Shown piece by piece: positions 52,912-61,608 of a DNA stretch of 63,128 bases. The notes beneath the pieces are model-generated. The model was not told the DNA's origin. It saw only the letters and a list, made by a program, of their open reading frames with translations, and searched no databases. This DNA comes from Pygmaiobacter sp. (GTDB lineage: Bacteria; Bacillota; Clostridia; Oscillospirales; Ruminococcaceae): the NCBI GenBank assembly GCA_028689835.1, contig JAQVCK010000002.1, positions 1-63,128 on the forward strand, read 5' to 3'. The position numbers and the translations under genes were made by a program. Each line of letters opens with the position of its first letter. Position 1 is the first letter of the stretch.

Positions 52912-53643
52912 ATGCTGGAATTAAAGCATATTTCATTCCGTGTGGAGGATGGCGGTAACAAGGATATCCTTGACGACATCAGCCTCACGGTGGGCGATAA
53001 CCGGTTTGTGGTCATCACCGGCCCAAACGGCGGTGGCAAGTCCACCCTTGCCAAAATTATTATGGGCATCGAGCAGCCCACGGCCGGGCAGATTTTATTT
53101 GAGGGGCAGGACATCACCGCGCTGTCGGTGACCGAGCGCGCTGCGCTGGGCATTGCCTATGCGTTTCAGCAGCCGGTGCGGTTTAAAGGGCTGACGGTCA
53201 GTGATTTGATTGAGCTGGCGGCCGGCCATTCGCTGGAGCGCGGCGACCTTTGCGGTTACCTGACCGAAGTGGGCCTTTGCGCGCGTGATTACATTGACCG
53301 CGACGTGAACGCCAGCTTGTCGGGCGGCGAGATTAAGCGCATTGAAATTGCCATGGCGCTGGCCCGCGGTGCCCACTTGACGGTATTTGACGAGCCGGAA
53401 GCCGGCATTGACCTGTGGAGCTTTAACCACCTGATTGCCGTATTTCAAAAGCTGCGGCGCGAAACGCGCGGCACCTCGCTGATCATCTCGCACCAAGAGC
53501 GCATTTTGGATATTGCAGACGAGATTGTTGTGCTGGCGGGCGGGCACATTGTGGCCCGCGGCCACAAAGAGGCGGTGCTGCCTAAATTGCTGGAAACCGG
53601 TAGCAGCGTCAATTTCTGTGAAGGGAAGGCGGAGCAGCTATGA
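52912..53643 (+). CDS. sufC: Fe-S cluster assembly ATPase SufC
   Basis: ABC-type ATPase that drives the SufB scaffold. 243 residues from ATG 52912 (GGAGGTACCCGA upstream). Walker A GPNGGGKSTLAKIIMG, Q-loop AYAFQQPVRFKGLTV, signature LSGGEIKRIEIAMALARGA, Walker B LTVFDEPEAGIDLW. Slightly diverged from classical SufC (GGEIKR rather than GGEKKR), fitting the SmsC-type of minimal systems. The stop overlaps the sufB start (ATGA). Confidence 0.92.
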   Translation: MLELKHISFRVEDGGNKDILDDISLTVGDNRFVVITGPNGGGKSTLAKIIMGIEQPTAGQILFEGQDITALSVTERAALGIAYAFQQPVRFKGLTVSDLIELAAGHSLERGDLCGYLTEVGLCARDYIDRDVNASLSGGEIKRIEIAMALARGAHLTVFDEPEAGIDLWSFNHLIAVFQKLRRETRGTSLIISHQERILDIADEIVVLAGGHIVARGHKEAVLPKLLETGSSVNFCEGKAEQL

Positions 53644-54557
53644 ACCAGATCACGGAAGATTTGCTAAAAATCGTGTCGGACTGGAACGGCATCCCCGACG
53701 CCGCTTACAACATCCGCGAGGATAGCGGCTGTGCGGGCCGCCGCTCGACCGAGCATATTCAAATTGACTCAAAAGAGGATTTGCCGGGCATCAACATCAC
53801 CGTGCAGCCGGGCACCAAGGGAGAGATGGTCTACATCCCGGCCTGTGTGACCCATAGCGCGGTGGACGATTTGGTGTACAACGACTTTTATATCGGCGAA
53901 GGTGCCGATGTCACCATCGTGGCGGGCTGCGGCATCCATTCGGATGGCGAAGAGGAATCGCGCCACAACGGCATTCACCGCTTCTTTATAGAGAAAGGCG
54001 CCAAGGTGCTTTACCTTGAAAAGCACATCGGCACCGGTAAGGGCAGCGGCGCGCGGGTCATCAACCCGGTCACCGAGGCGACGTTGGCCGAAGATGCTTA
54101 TATGGAGATGAACACCACGCAGATTGGCGGGGTGGATTCGACCGTGCGCAAAACAAAGGCCACGTTGCAGCAGGGTGCCAAAATGGTCGTCAAAGAAAAA
54201 CTGCTCACCGAGGGCACGCAGCGCGCCGAGAGCGATTTTGTCATTAACCTCATCGGTGAGGGCAGCGGCGCGCATTTGGTGTCGCGCTCAGTCGCCAAGG
54301 GGCATTCTGAACAGCTGTTCCGCTCTTGCCTGGTGGGTGAAGCCGCCTGTAGCGGCCATTCAGAATGCGATGCCATTATTATGGATGACGGCAAGGTTTC
54401 GGCAACACCGGAGTTGACGGCCCACAATGTGGATGCGGCACTGATTCACGAGGCCGCCATTGGCAAAATTGCGGGCGAACAGATCACGAAGTTGATGACC
54501 TTGGGCCTGACGGAGCATGAAGCAGAAGAAAAAATTATTGAGGGTTTTTTGCGCTAA
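53640..54557 (+). CDS. sufB: SufB/SufD-type Fe-S scaffold protein
   Basis: 305-residue beta-helix scaffold, shorter than SufB (~470) and lacking its N-terminal region. Seen: NIREDSGCAGRRSTEHIQID, VVKEKLLTEGTQRAESDFVI, LVSRSVAKGHSEQLFRSCLV and the conserved C-terminal LTEHEAEEKIIEGFLR. Forms a two-gene sufCB unit with no sufD, sufS or sufU nearby. This is the minimal Sms/SufBC type known in archaea and anaerobic Firmicutes. Confidence 0.9.
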   Translation: MNQITEDLLKIVSDWNGIPDAAYNIREDSGCAGRRSTEHIQIDSKEDLPGINITVQPGTKGEMVYIPACVTHSAVDDLVYNDFYIGEGADVTIVAGCGIHSDGEEESRHNGIHRFFIEKGAKVLYLEKHIGTGKGSGARVINPVTEATLAEDAYMEMNTTQIGGVDSTVRKTKATLQQGAKMVVKEKLLTEGTQRAESDFVINLIGEGSGAHLVSRSVAKGHSEQLFRSCLVGEAACSGHSECDAIIMDDGKVSATPELTAHNVDAALIHEAAIGKIAGEQITKLMTLGLTEHEAEEKIIEGFLR

Positions 54558-54580
54558 ACTCTCTTTGCAAAGGTAATAAT

Positions 54581-54627
54581 AAAAACGGCAGTTTTTCACA
54601 ATTTCGTGAAAAACTGCCGTTTTTTTA
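54581..54627 (+). terminator. Terminator of sufCB
   Basis: AAAAACGGCAGTTTTTCAC pairs with GTGAAAAACTGCCGTTTTT, a 19-pair stem with a six-base loop and a T-run. Confidence 0.92.
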
Positions 54628-54710
54628 CAGCTAGTTTAGTTTCCTGAATCAGCAACTAAAAATTTGTATAAGTTTTAATGTTTTTTACCAAAAAACCAAC
54701 TTTTGCGACT

Positions 54711-54738
54711 TTGTGGTGACTGGCAAATGACATAATAT
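54711..54738 (+). promoter_or_regulatory. Possible promoter of the surface-protein operon
   Basis: TTGTGG (54711-54716), 16 bases, TAATAT (54733-54738). Moderate match; a leader of about 100 bases follows. Confidence 0.45.
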
Positions 54739-54840
54739 TAAAAGCATAGAAATGCAGTGTGCTTTTTTGCGTTGCTTGCCACAAGCAAGCGGCGAAGCAT
54801 AAAAAAATGAGAACCTGCCGGAGAGGAGCAGAAAACCCCC

Positions 54841-57800
54841 ATGAAACATAATTGGTTCATTTTCCGCTTTTTGCAGCATGAAAAAAGGCCGCAAGAGCAA
54901 AAAAATCGCTTTACCCATACTGGGCGCAGGGTGGTTCCGCTTTCTCTGTGGCTGGGTGCCGTGGCACTGGCATTGTGCTTGTTTGCGGGCATTGGGCTGT
55001 CGGCTTACCCACTGATGGCCAGCGCGGCACAAGCCGAAAGCAGTTCAGCAGTGAGCAGCAGTGAGGCACCCGCGCCGCAGACGACCCCGGTGCCAGAGAC
55101 GACACCCGCGCCAGAGACGACCCCGGTGCCGGAGATGACCCCGGTGCCGGAAGCGACACCAGTGCCGGCCCCCACCGCGACCCCTGCCGCAAGCGCGACC
55201 CCGGCGCCGGAGTTGACCCCGACCCCCACCCCTGCCGCGAGCACAGTACCCGAAGCGAGTGAAGCCCCTGCGCCAACGGCCACCCCGGCACCCACAGCCA
55301 CACTGGGGGCGGCGCTGTTTGCCGAGCCCACGGCAACCCCCACACCAAGCCCAACCGCAACCCCCACGGCAACGCCGGCCGCAACGCCGGTACCCGCCCC
55401 GCAAGAGGTGGACCTTTCAGCGTTTCTTACCAGCAAAACCGTCACCATCAACGGTACCGAGCTAGATGAAAGCTCTACCCAGCAGGTGCAATACGGTGAC
55501 CCGTTTACCATTCAGCTTGCATGGCTTTTGGACAACCAGAACACCTATACGCCGGATGACGTGTTTTACTATACCCTGCCGGATAATCTGGACCTCATCT
55601 TTAGTACCAGTGCCACCGGCGACGTGCTAGATTCGACCAGTACGGCAGTGGGCACCTATGCCATCGACAGCGCAAACCACCGCATCAACATCCATTATAA
55701 TGAATCGGTGTTTCAAAACAACAGCGGCAACATCGCGGGGACGATGTACCTTGCGGGCACCATCACACACGACGCGGGCTCCGGGCAAAATGGTGGCACC
55801 ATTACGGTCACCTTCCCGGGTGTGGGGTCGTTCCCAATAAACATCGAGCGCGACGACAGTGCCGACACGCTGTCGGTGCAAAAATACGCGCCGGTGCAGT
55901 CGCCCACCGACCCGCAGCAGTACACCTTTGTGGTAAAGGTGCAGGCAAGCGGCCCGCAGCAAAATGTCGTGATTACCGATACGATGGGCAGTTATCTGAC
56001 CTATCTCGACGGGTCAATTGCCTATTTCACCGATGAAGCCCTCACTACATCGTACGCGGGCACTGAGCCCACCTTTGCCACCCTTACCGAGGGCAACGGC
56101 TTTACTGCGACCTTTAGCCAGCTGGGTGGCACCGATGCCACCGGCAATGCCACGCAGGAGACCGTGTACCTGCGATATACCGCCACATTAAACGCCGATG
56201 CGGTGTTTAACATCAACAATTCGTCGGCGCGCACCAACACGGTAACCGCCAAAAGCGATACCCGCACCCCGCCGTCGTCCAGCAGCACCGTTACGCTGGA
56301 CAAAACATGGCTCACAAAAAGCAATACCACCCACCGGGATACTGCCACGTATGCTGCCAGTATCGACTGGTCGGTGTATGTCAACCTTGGCACTACTGTG
56401 GCAAGCCTTGACGGCATGACCCTGACCGACTGGTTTGACACCCAGGACCTGCCCGACATTACCGGCCTTGACAGCGTGGTTGTGAGCATGTACCAGCTGC
56501 CGGGTGGCAGTGTGACCCAAAGTACCGCCGCCGCAGCGGACTGGGGCACCCCCACCGCGCTGACCTGGGCGCAGTTTGCAAGCTATGCATTTGGCAATAC
56601 GACGAGTGCGTACAAATTCACCTATACGACACAGGTAAAAGACAACGACAACCTGGTACAGGACAGTTATAAAAACAATGTCAAGCTGGAAAACGGCACC
56701 GGCACCGTCGGCAGCACCAGCAGTACGGGACACATTGGCACCAACTTTGTTTACATTACCAAAAGCACCAGCGACGCACGGGTCGTGATTGAAAAGCTGG
56801 AAAAGGACCCCGTCACCGGCACCCCGCTGCTGCACTGGACCAGTAAGGTAAACGTGCCTTATAACTGGGCGGGCGGCGATATTACCTTTACCGACACGCT
56901 GGGTGCGGGCCACACGCTGAAAAGTGACTCCATTGTCATTCAGCGCGGCACCGACATCATCATCCCCGCGGTTAGCACCATGGCAAGCGGGTTTAGCTTT
57001 ACCATCGCAAGCCCGCAGCCGAACGACGTTTACACCATTACCTATACCACGGTGATGGATACGACCCCCACCAGCGCGGGCAGTTACCAAAACACCTCTA
57101 AAGTAGAGGCGGGTGGCCTGACAAAGCAAGCGGGCGCCACGTATACCGTGCAGTTTTTGCAGGGGCCGCTGGCCGCCAAAACACTGCTGAACAATTCAGA
57201 AAAGCAGTACGGTCTGTTCCGTTGGGGGCTGCAGCTGAAATATTACGGCAACGACCTCACGGGCACCAACAACTATCTGGACCAGAACCCGGACGGCAGC
57301 TACCCCACGGTGACCATTGTGGATACGCTGCAAAAGGACGCCACCCATAACGGCCAGCTGTACCTTGCCGGCAGCGCCATGTTGGTGCGCAACACCGGCG
57401 ACACCACCGGCGTTGCCCTGCCGGACCCCGTTATAACCACTCTGCCCGGCGGCAGCACCCAGTTGACCTTTACCATCACCGATGAGGATGTTGCAAGCTT
57501 TAAAGATGCAAACGGCAAGGTGTGGACCTTCTATCTCGTCTACAAAACCCAAACCGAGGACCTGTTTGCCACAGATGCGCACCAGACCTTTAAAAACACC
57601 GCCACTGTGGTGGGCTTTGAAAAGAACCAAAAAAGTGCCGAGACCACGACCGACCTTGCGAAACTGGTGGACAAGAACTTTGTGTACGCCAACCCCCCGT
57701 TTGTAGAATACACGGTAAAGGTGAACCAGGGCGGGCTGGACCTCATAGAGGGCAAGGACACCTTAACGCTGGTGGACACGATGGGTGAAGCCATTGCCTA

Positions 57801-58854
57801 TCTGCCGGGCACCGCGCAGTACACCCTTGCGTCGGGCGGTGCCAGCGTGCCGCTGAGCCCCAGCTATGACCCGGTTGCCCACACCTTGACCTTTACCGTG
57901 CCCGACAGCACTGCCCTGACCTTGACCTATAAAACCAAGGTCACCTTAAAACCCGGTGTTTCTTTTGGTGAGCTTGGCCGCAACAGCATCACGCTGACCG
58001 GCGTCGTAACCGACCGCAATGGCGACGAAGTGAAGCTGGAAGGCGATGTGAAGATGATTACCGCCGGCGTCATCAGCGAAAACTATTACCTTGAAGTGTA
58101 TAAACACGACAAGGATGATACCAGCCTGCTGCTGCCCGGCACAAAGTTCGATGTGTATAAAGTGGCCTTGCAGCCGGGTGGCAGCTATTTGCTGGCGGAA
58201 AAAGTCAGCTCTGGCACGACCGACAGCAACGGTGTGTTTAAAGCGCTGGATTGCAAGCCAGGCATTGTGTATGCTTTGGTAGAAACCGCTGCCGCGCCCG
58301 GCTACCAGCTGGACAGCACCCCGTATTATTTTGTAAAGGACGACGGCAATTACACCGGTGTCAACAGCATCACCATCAATGGCACCGCAGCGGCGCTAAA
58401 CGTGTATTCGCAGGATACGGTGTTCCCCATTACCTATTTTGCCAACACCAAAACGCCCGCCGCCACCCCGACCCCGGTGCCGACCCCGACCCCCACCGCG
58501 ACGCCGGTGGTGACGCCGACACCGACGCCAACTGCCACGCCGGTGGTGACACCGACCCCGACCCCCACCACCCCAACAACGGTGTATGTGGTGCCTACCC
58601 CGACACCGACCCCGTCGGCCCCGGCCCCTGCCGGGCCGGTCACCCCCACGCCCACCCCGCGCCCGTACCCTGCGCTGGTGATGTTTGAGGATAACCGTGT
58701 CCCGCTGGGCCGCCTGCCGCAAACCGGGCAGGAAAATTTGAAAGTCTGGGTGACGGCCACCGCAGGCATACTGCTGGTGGGCGGCGGCGCAGTGGGCCTG
58801 CTGTGGGATAAAAAACGCCGCAACAGCGAAAAGGGTGCAGGGCATGAAGCGTAA
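54841..58854 (+). CDS. LPQTG-anchored cell-wall surface protein with isopeptide/SpaA-type domains
   Basis: 1337-residue wall-anchored protein. Signal peptide with a long basic n-region and cleavage near ASAAQA (~67); Pro/Thr/Ala/Glu-rich stalk (~70-190); several Thr-rich beta domains (~195-1080) of the isopeptide-forming adhesin type, with repeated VTVTxD/YTTxV phrasing (YTTQVKDNDN, YTTVMDTTP, YKTQTEDLF, YKTKVTLKPG); a SpaA/Cna-B-like domain (~1080-1180, LLPGTKFDVYKVALQPGG, ALVETAAAPGYQLDS); a second Pro/Thr wall-spanning linker; LPQTG at 1292-1296, a membrane helix and KKRR. Sorted by the sortase encoded next. Probably an adhesin or pilin-like protein. AGGAG lies twelve bases before the ATG. 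Confidence 0.9.
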   Translation: MKHNWFIFRFLQHEKRPQEQKNRFTHTGRRVVPLSLWLGAVALALCLFAGIGLSAYPLMASAAQAESSSAVSSSEAPAPQTTPVPETTPAPETTPVPEMTPVPEATPVPAPTATPAASATPAPELTPTPTPAASTVPEASEAPAPTATPAPTATLGAALFAEPTATPTPSPTATPTATPAATPVPAPQEVDLSAFLTSKTVTINGTELDESSTQQVQYGDPFTIQLAWLLDNQNTYTPDDVFYYTLPDNLDLIFSTSATGDVLDSTSTAVGTYAIDSANHRINIHYNESVFQNNSGNIAGTMYLAGTITHDAGSGQNGGTITVTFPGVGSFPINIERDDSADTLSVQKYAPVQSPTDPQQYTFVVKVQASGPQQNVVITDTMGSYLTYLDGSIAYFTDEALTTSYAGTEPTFATLTEGNGFTATFSQLGGTDATGNATQETVYLRYTATLNADAVFNINNSSARTNTVTAKSDTRTPPSSSSTVTLDKTWLTKSNTTHRDTATYAASIDWSVYVNLGTTVASLDGMTLTDWFDTQDLPDITGLDSVVVSMYQLPGGSVTQSTAAAADWGTPTALTWAQFASYAFGNTTSAYKFTYTTQVKDNDNLVQDSYKNNVKLENGTGTVGSTSSTGHIGTNFVYITKSTSDARVVIEKLEKDPVTGTPLLHWTSKVNVPYNWAGGDITFTDTLGAGHTLKSDSIVIQRGTDIIIPAVSTMASGFSFTIASPQPNDVYTITYTTVMDTTPTSAGSYQNTSKVEAGGLTKQAGATYTVQFLQGPLAAKTLLNNSEKQYGLFRWGLQLKYYGNDLTGTNNYLDQNPDGSYPTVTIVDTLQKDATHNGQLYLAGSAMLVRNTGDTTGVALPDPVITTLPGGSTQLTFTITDEDVASFKDANGKVWTFYLVYKTQTEDLFATDAHQTFKNTATVVGFEKNQKSAETTTDLAKLVDKNFVYANPPFVEYTVKVNQGGLDLIEGKDTLTLVDTMGEAIAYLPGTAQYTLASGGASVPLSPSYDPVAHTLTFTVPDSTALTLTYKTKVTLKPGVSFGELGRNSITLTGVVTDRNGDEVKLEGDVKMITAGVISENYYLEVYKHDKDDTSLLLPGTKFDVYKVALQPGGSYLLAEKVSSGTTDSNGVFKALDCKPGIVYALVETAAAPGYQLDSTPYYFVKDDGNYTGVNSITINGTAAALNVYSQDTVFPITYFANTKTPAATPTPVPTPTPTATPVVTPTPTPTATPVVTPTPTPTTPTTVYVVPTPTPTPSAPAPAGPVTPTPTPRPYPALVMFEDNRVPLGRLPQTGQENLKVWVTATAGILLVGGGAVGLLWDKKRRNSEKGAGHEA
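55060..55400 (+). repeat. Pro/Thr/Ala/Glu-rich coding repeat, N-terminal stalk
   Basis: Imperfect repeats of PETTPAPETTPVPEMTP type encoded by near-identical GACCCCGGTGCCGGAGA units. The repeat count is likely to vary between strains. Confidence 0.75.
58450..58670 (+). repeat. Pro/Thr-rich coding repeat, C-terminal wall-spanning linker
   Basis: Imperfect repeats TPTPTATPVV; the stretch around ACGCCGGTGGTGACGCCG occurs twice about 45 bases apart. Confidence 0.75.
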
Positions 58855-59476
58855 CCTGCGCCGCACACTCAGCGTGCTGTTATTGGTGGCGGGCATTGCC
58901 GTGCTGGGCATTGCGGGCGTGTTTGCGCTGCAAAACGAAGCCGAGGCCAACAGGGCTGCGGCGGACGCGAGTGCCTTATTGGCGCGCACACAGGCGTTGC
59001 AGCAAGCGGCGCTGAAAGAGAAAAAAGCCCCAAAACCCTACCGCGACCTTGCCACCGCAATGGCCGATGTGCAGGCACAGGGGCTGCTTGGCACCATCTC
59101 AATCCCCGCGTTTGACATTGAGCTGCCGGTGCAAAGCGAGTATGAATTTGAAGGGCTGAAAGAATCCCCGATGCGCTATCAGGGTACCGGCGGTGAAATT
59201 GCGCGGCTGGTACTTTGCGCACATAACTATAAGGCCCATTTTGGGCGCATTGGCGAATTGCAGCCGGGGGATGAAGTGGACTTGACTGCGATGGATGGCA
59301 CCAGTTACAAGCTACAGGTGAGCGAAGTGTTTACCATCGGTGCATGGGGCGCCGAAAACCTGCAAACCGGCGACTGGGACCTTTCGCTGTTTACCTGTAC
59401 GCCGTCCGGCAAAAACCGCGTGCTGGTGCGCTGCACTTTAGTTGACCCTGCACAGCTGACACAGGCCGATGCCTGA
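58844..59476 (+). CDS. Sortase
   Basis: Membrane-anchored transpeptidase, 210 residues from ATG 58844; its start overlaps the end of the LPQTG gene, so it is probably dedicated to that protein. N-terminal helix (LSVLLLVAGIAVLGIAGVFA), a linker with Ala/Glu/Lys-rich coil, then the sortase barrel: ISIPAFDIELPVQSEY, catalytic His in LVLCAHNYKAHFGRI, catalytic Cys in SLFTCTPSGKNRVLVRC with the downstream Arg. The TLxTC motif reads LFTC. Class is not certain (B- or D-like). Confidence 0.88.
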   Translation: MKRNLRRTLSVLLLVAGIAVLGIAGVFALQNEAEANRAAADASALLARTQALQQAALKEKKAPKPYRDLATAMADVQAQGLLGTISIPAFDIELPVQSEYEFEGLKESPMRYQGTGGEIARLVLCAHNYKAHFGRIGELQPGDEVDLTAMDGTSYKLQVSEVFTIGAWGAENLQTGDWDLSLFTCTPSGKNRVLVRCTLVDPAQLTQADA

Positions 59477-59496
59477 ATAAAGGAGGAACCCGTTTC

Positions 59497-60165
59497 ATGA
59501 AATCACTGCTGCGCGCTGCACTGGCGCTTCTTTCGGGGCTTTTACTAGTTTCTCTCACCGCTTGCAATGGCAGTGCAGTGGCAAGCTCGGTGCCCGCCGC
59601 ATCGTCTGTGGCCGCCGCGTCACAGGCAGGTACCGCCGCATCACAGGCGACAAACCCCGCGATAGAGGGGGAGCTGTTCCCCGCGGGCGATTACCTTGGC
59701 TTTATGAAAATTACAGATGCCAAGGGTGTGTATCAAGGCTACGAGGGCGACGAGCTGGAAAGCGCGGTGCGCGTCGTGGTGGACCCCGCCACCGGCAAGG
59801 GTAAGCTGTATCTCTGCCTGTTGGACAAAGACGGCAACTCGCTGTTTGATTTAAGCGGTACCAACGATAACGGCGATTTGCTGGTGCAGGGCACCTACCT
59901 TGGCACCGAGGTGAAGGGCTGGCGGCTTGCAGCGGGTGACGATGGGCTGTACACAATGGTGGGCCAGTATGAGGAAGAGCCGACCGAGGATGGGGTGAAA
60001 CCCGGCTTTGTGATGAACTTTTCACTGCGTGCATGGGGTGCTGCCTGGCCGGACGGTGCGCCGAAGCCGGATGACAACACCCTGAGCTGGGCCGCCCAGC
60101 ACACGATGGAAGAGTATGTGAAAATCCGCGGCGGCAAGCTAAGTGAGCTGCCCGCGTTGAAGTAA
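59497..60165 (+). CDS. Predicted lipoprotein, unknown function
   Basis: 222 residues. Signal peptide with lipobox SLTAC (Cys 23), Ser/Ala-rich spacer to ~55, then a compact domain beginning LFPAGDYLGFMKITDAKG and including LYLCLLDKDGNSLFDLSG and WAAQHTMEEYVKIRGG. No family recognised. It follows the sortase after 20 bases with AAAGGAGGAACCC, so it is the third gene of the surface operon. Confidence 0.8.
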   Translation: MKSLLRAALALLSGLLLVSLTACNGSAVASSVPAASSVAAASQAGTAASQATNPAIEGELFPAGDYLGFMKITDAKGVYQGYEGDELESAVRVVVDPATGKGKLYLCLLDKDGNSLFDLSGTNDNGDLLVQGTYLGTEVKGWRLAAGDDGLYTMVGQYEEEPTEDGVKPGFVMNFSLRAWGAAWPDGAPKPDDNTLSWAAQHTMEEYVKIRGGKLSELPALK

Positions 60166-60195
60166 GGGCGGCCGTAGGGCCTGTTTCAAAATTGC

Positions 60196-60239
60196 AATCC
60201 CCCCGCTATGGGCATGGGGCCCATAGCGGGGGGATTTTG
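60196..60239 (+). terminator. Terminator of the surface operon
   Basis: A perfect 18-pair stem AATCCCCCCGCTATGGGC / GCCCATAGCGGGGGGATT with a five-base loop, then TTTTG. Confidence 0.88.
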
Positions 60240-60655
60240 TTGATTTAAAGACCGTCGGCCCGCCGGTGGCGGGTGCCCGTAGCTTTAGTGGTAGGCGCCA
60301 AGCACAGCGGGCTAGAACATGTTGAGACTGCGGTTTAGGCAAAACAGGTAAAAGCAGGGGATTTGCCCGTTAGAGGGCGGTGGGGCACGGGTTACATGGG
60401 GCAGACTATGGATGCATTTTAAAATACACGCCCGTACCACGCCTTTCTGGGCCGAGTGCACACCCCCAGTTGAACAGGTGACCGGTTGCAGTACCCACGG
60501 CAAAACGCAGTGGAGAAAGGGCCCTTACTCCACCCCCAAAGGCCCCAAAAACAAAAAAATCTGCCCTCATAAAAGGGGCAGATTTTTTGTCGCTGTAGAT
60601 GAAATAATAAAAAGCAGGCAGTTTTCCACAGTGGATAGGCCCTTTGGTGGAAAAC
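60240..60655. other. Non-coding multi-hairpin stretch between convergent operons
   Basis: Contains GTGGAG-AAAGGGCCCTTA-CTCCAC (60510-60533), the bidirectional terminator at 60559-60583, and AGTTTTCCAC...GTGGAAAACT near 60620-60656. ORFs on both strands here lack ribosome binding sites and cross these stems. I see no gene. Confidence 0.55.
60559..60589. terminator. Bidirectional terminator
   Basis: ATCTGCCC / GGGCAGAT with an A-run on the left and TTTTTT on the right; serves at least the minus-strand GTPase operon. Confidence 0.85.
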
Positions 60656-61594
60656 TCAACTAAAGTACACCACTTCTTCGCCCGGCTTTTGGGCGGGCTG
60701 CACGTCACTTGCCACCAGCACCGGGCCCTTACCGCCATAAATGGCCGCATACTCAATTTTAATCTTGGCCGTAATGGTCACCCAGTCGCGGTCTTTCAAG
60801 CTTTCGACCTTTTCGTACTTGCACACCAGCCCCACAAAGGTAATGTCCTCCACACAGCAGGTCATCACAAAGCGGCCGGGCGCAAACGCGCCCTTTGGCA
60901 CGCGCGGGGTCTGGCACACCTGTGCCAAAAAGCGCACCTGCTTGCCCGCGTATTTCTGCGGGTCTTCGGTGATGTCCATGTACCACAGGCCAAAATCGTT
61001 GTCGGCAATTTCTACGACATCCGCTTCAAGGTCAAACGGCAGGGGGTCTTCAATCTCGTCATAATCCACACTACCGTTTTCATACTCGTAGGCAATTTCG
61101 CTGCGGCGGTTCGACGAGCGCACAATTTTGTGCAGCTCCATCTTGTCGGTGTCGGCATTGCAGCGGTTAAAAAGTACCATCTCCGCGCCCGAAAACCGCT
61201 CGATGACGAGGCTGCGCATATTGGCGTTATATAGCGCAAAGCTGGGCGCCGCCGCAAGCGAGATATGCTGGTACATCTGCCAATTTTTCGGCATGTTTTC
61301 ATATAATAGCGACAGCTGCCACATGCCGTTATACTCCATCAGCACGCGGTCACTGTGGTGCTTTGCGGCAAGGTTGCGCAGGTATTCGCGGGTAAAGGCC
61401 TCTTTGCTGTCAATCGTGACAATCGTCACGTTTTGTGAGGCGAATTTTTTGGGCTCGTATTCCACTTCGCCCTCTTCGCACAACACAAGCAGTGTTTTTT
61501 CATCGGTCGAAAACCGGGGGTCCTCCAGTGTTTCCTGAATAAACTTCGTTTTGCCGCTGTCCAGAAAGCCGGTAAACAGGTATAAAGGGATCAT
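60656..61594 (-). CDS. CobW-like GTPase with C-terminal DUF1980-type domain
   Basis: 312 residues from ATG 61594 (AAAGGAG upstream). P-loop near the start with an unusual residue order (LFTGFLDSGKTKFIQETL), Walker B-like VLMEYNGMW, and a guanine-specificity region around LFNRCNADTDK. The C-terminal ~110 residues (VRFLAQVCQTPRVPKGAFAP, GRFVMTCCVEDITFVGLV) resemble the DUF1980/TIGR03943 domain of YcgQ-type proteins, often zinc-linked. The CxCC motif of true CobW proteins is absent. It lies 14 bases after the His-rich CobW gene; together a metal-handling pair. Confidence 0.8.
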   Translation of the reverse strand: MIPLYLFTGFLDSGKTKFIQETLEDPRFSTDEKTLLVLCEEGEVEYEPKKFASQNVTIVTIDSKEAFTREYLRNLAAKHHSDRVLMEYNGMWQLSLLYENMPKNWQMYQHISLAAAPSFALYNANMRSLVIERFSGAEMVLFNRCNADTDKMELHKIVRSSNRRSEIAYEYENGSVDYDEIEDPLPFDLEADVVEIADNDFGLWYMDITEDPQKYAGKQVRFLAQVCQTPRVPKGAFAPGRFVMTCCVEDITFVGLVCKYEKVESLKDRDWVTITAKIKIEYAAIYGGKGPVLVASDVQPAQKPGEEVVYFS

Positions 61595-61608
61595 CGTTGC
61601 GGCTCCTT

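Noticed and set aside
55060-55400. CRISPR-like spaced repeats
   Set aside because: The repeats are codon-level Pro/Thr repeats inside an open frame, without constant repeats or unique spacers of CRISPR length. No CRISPR array or cas gene was seen in the window.
60406-60756. Opposed ORFs of 116 and 83 codons between the surface operon and the GTPase pair
   Set aside because: Both cross terminators and perfect hairpins, lack ribosome binding sites and show no domain.
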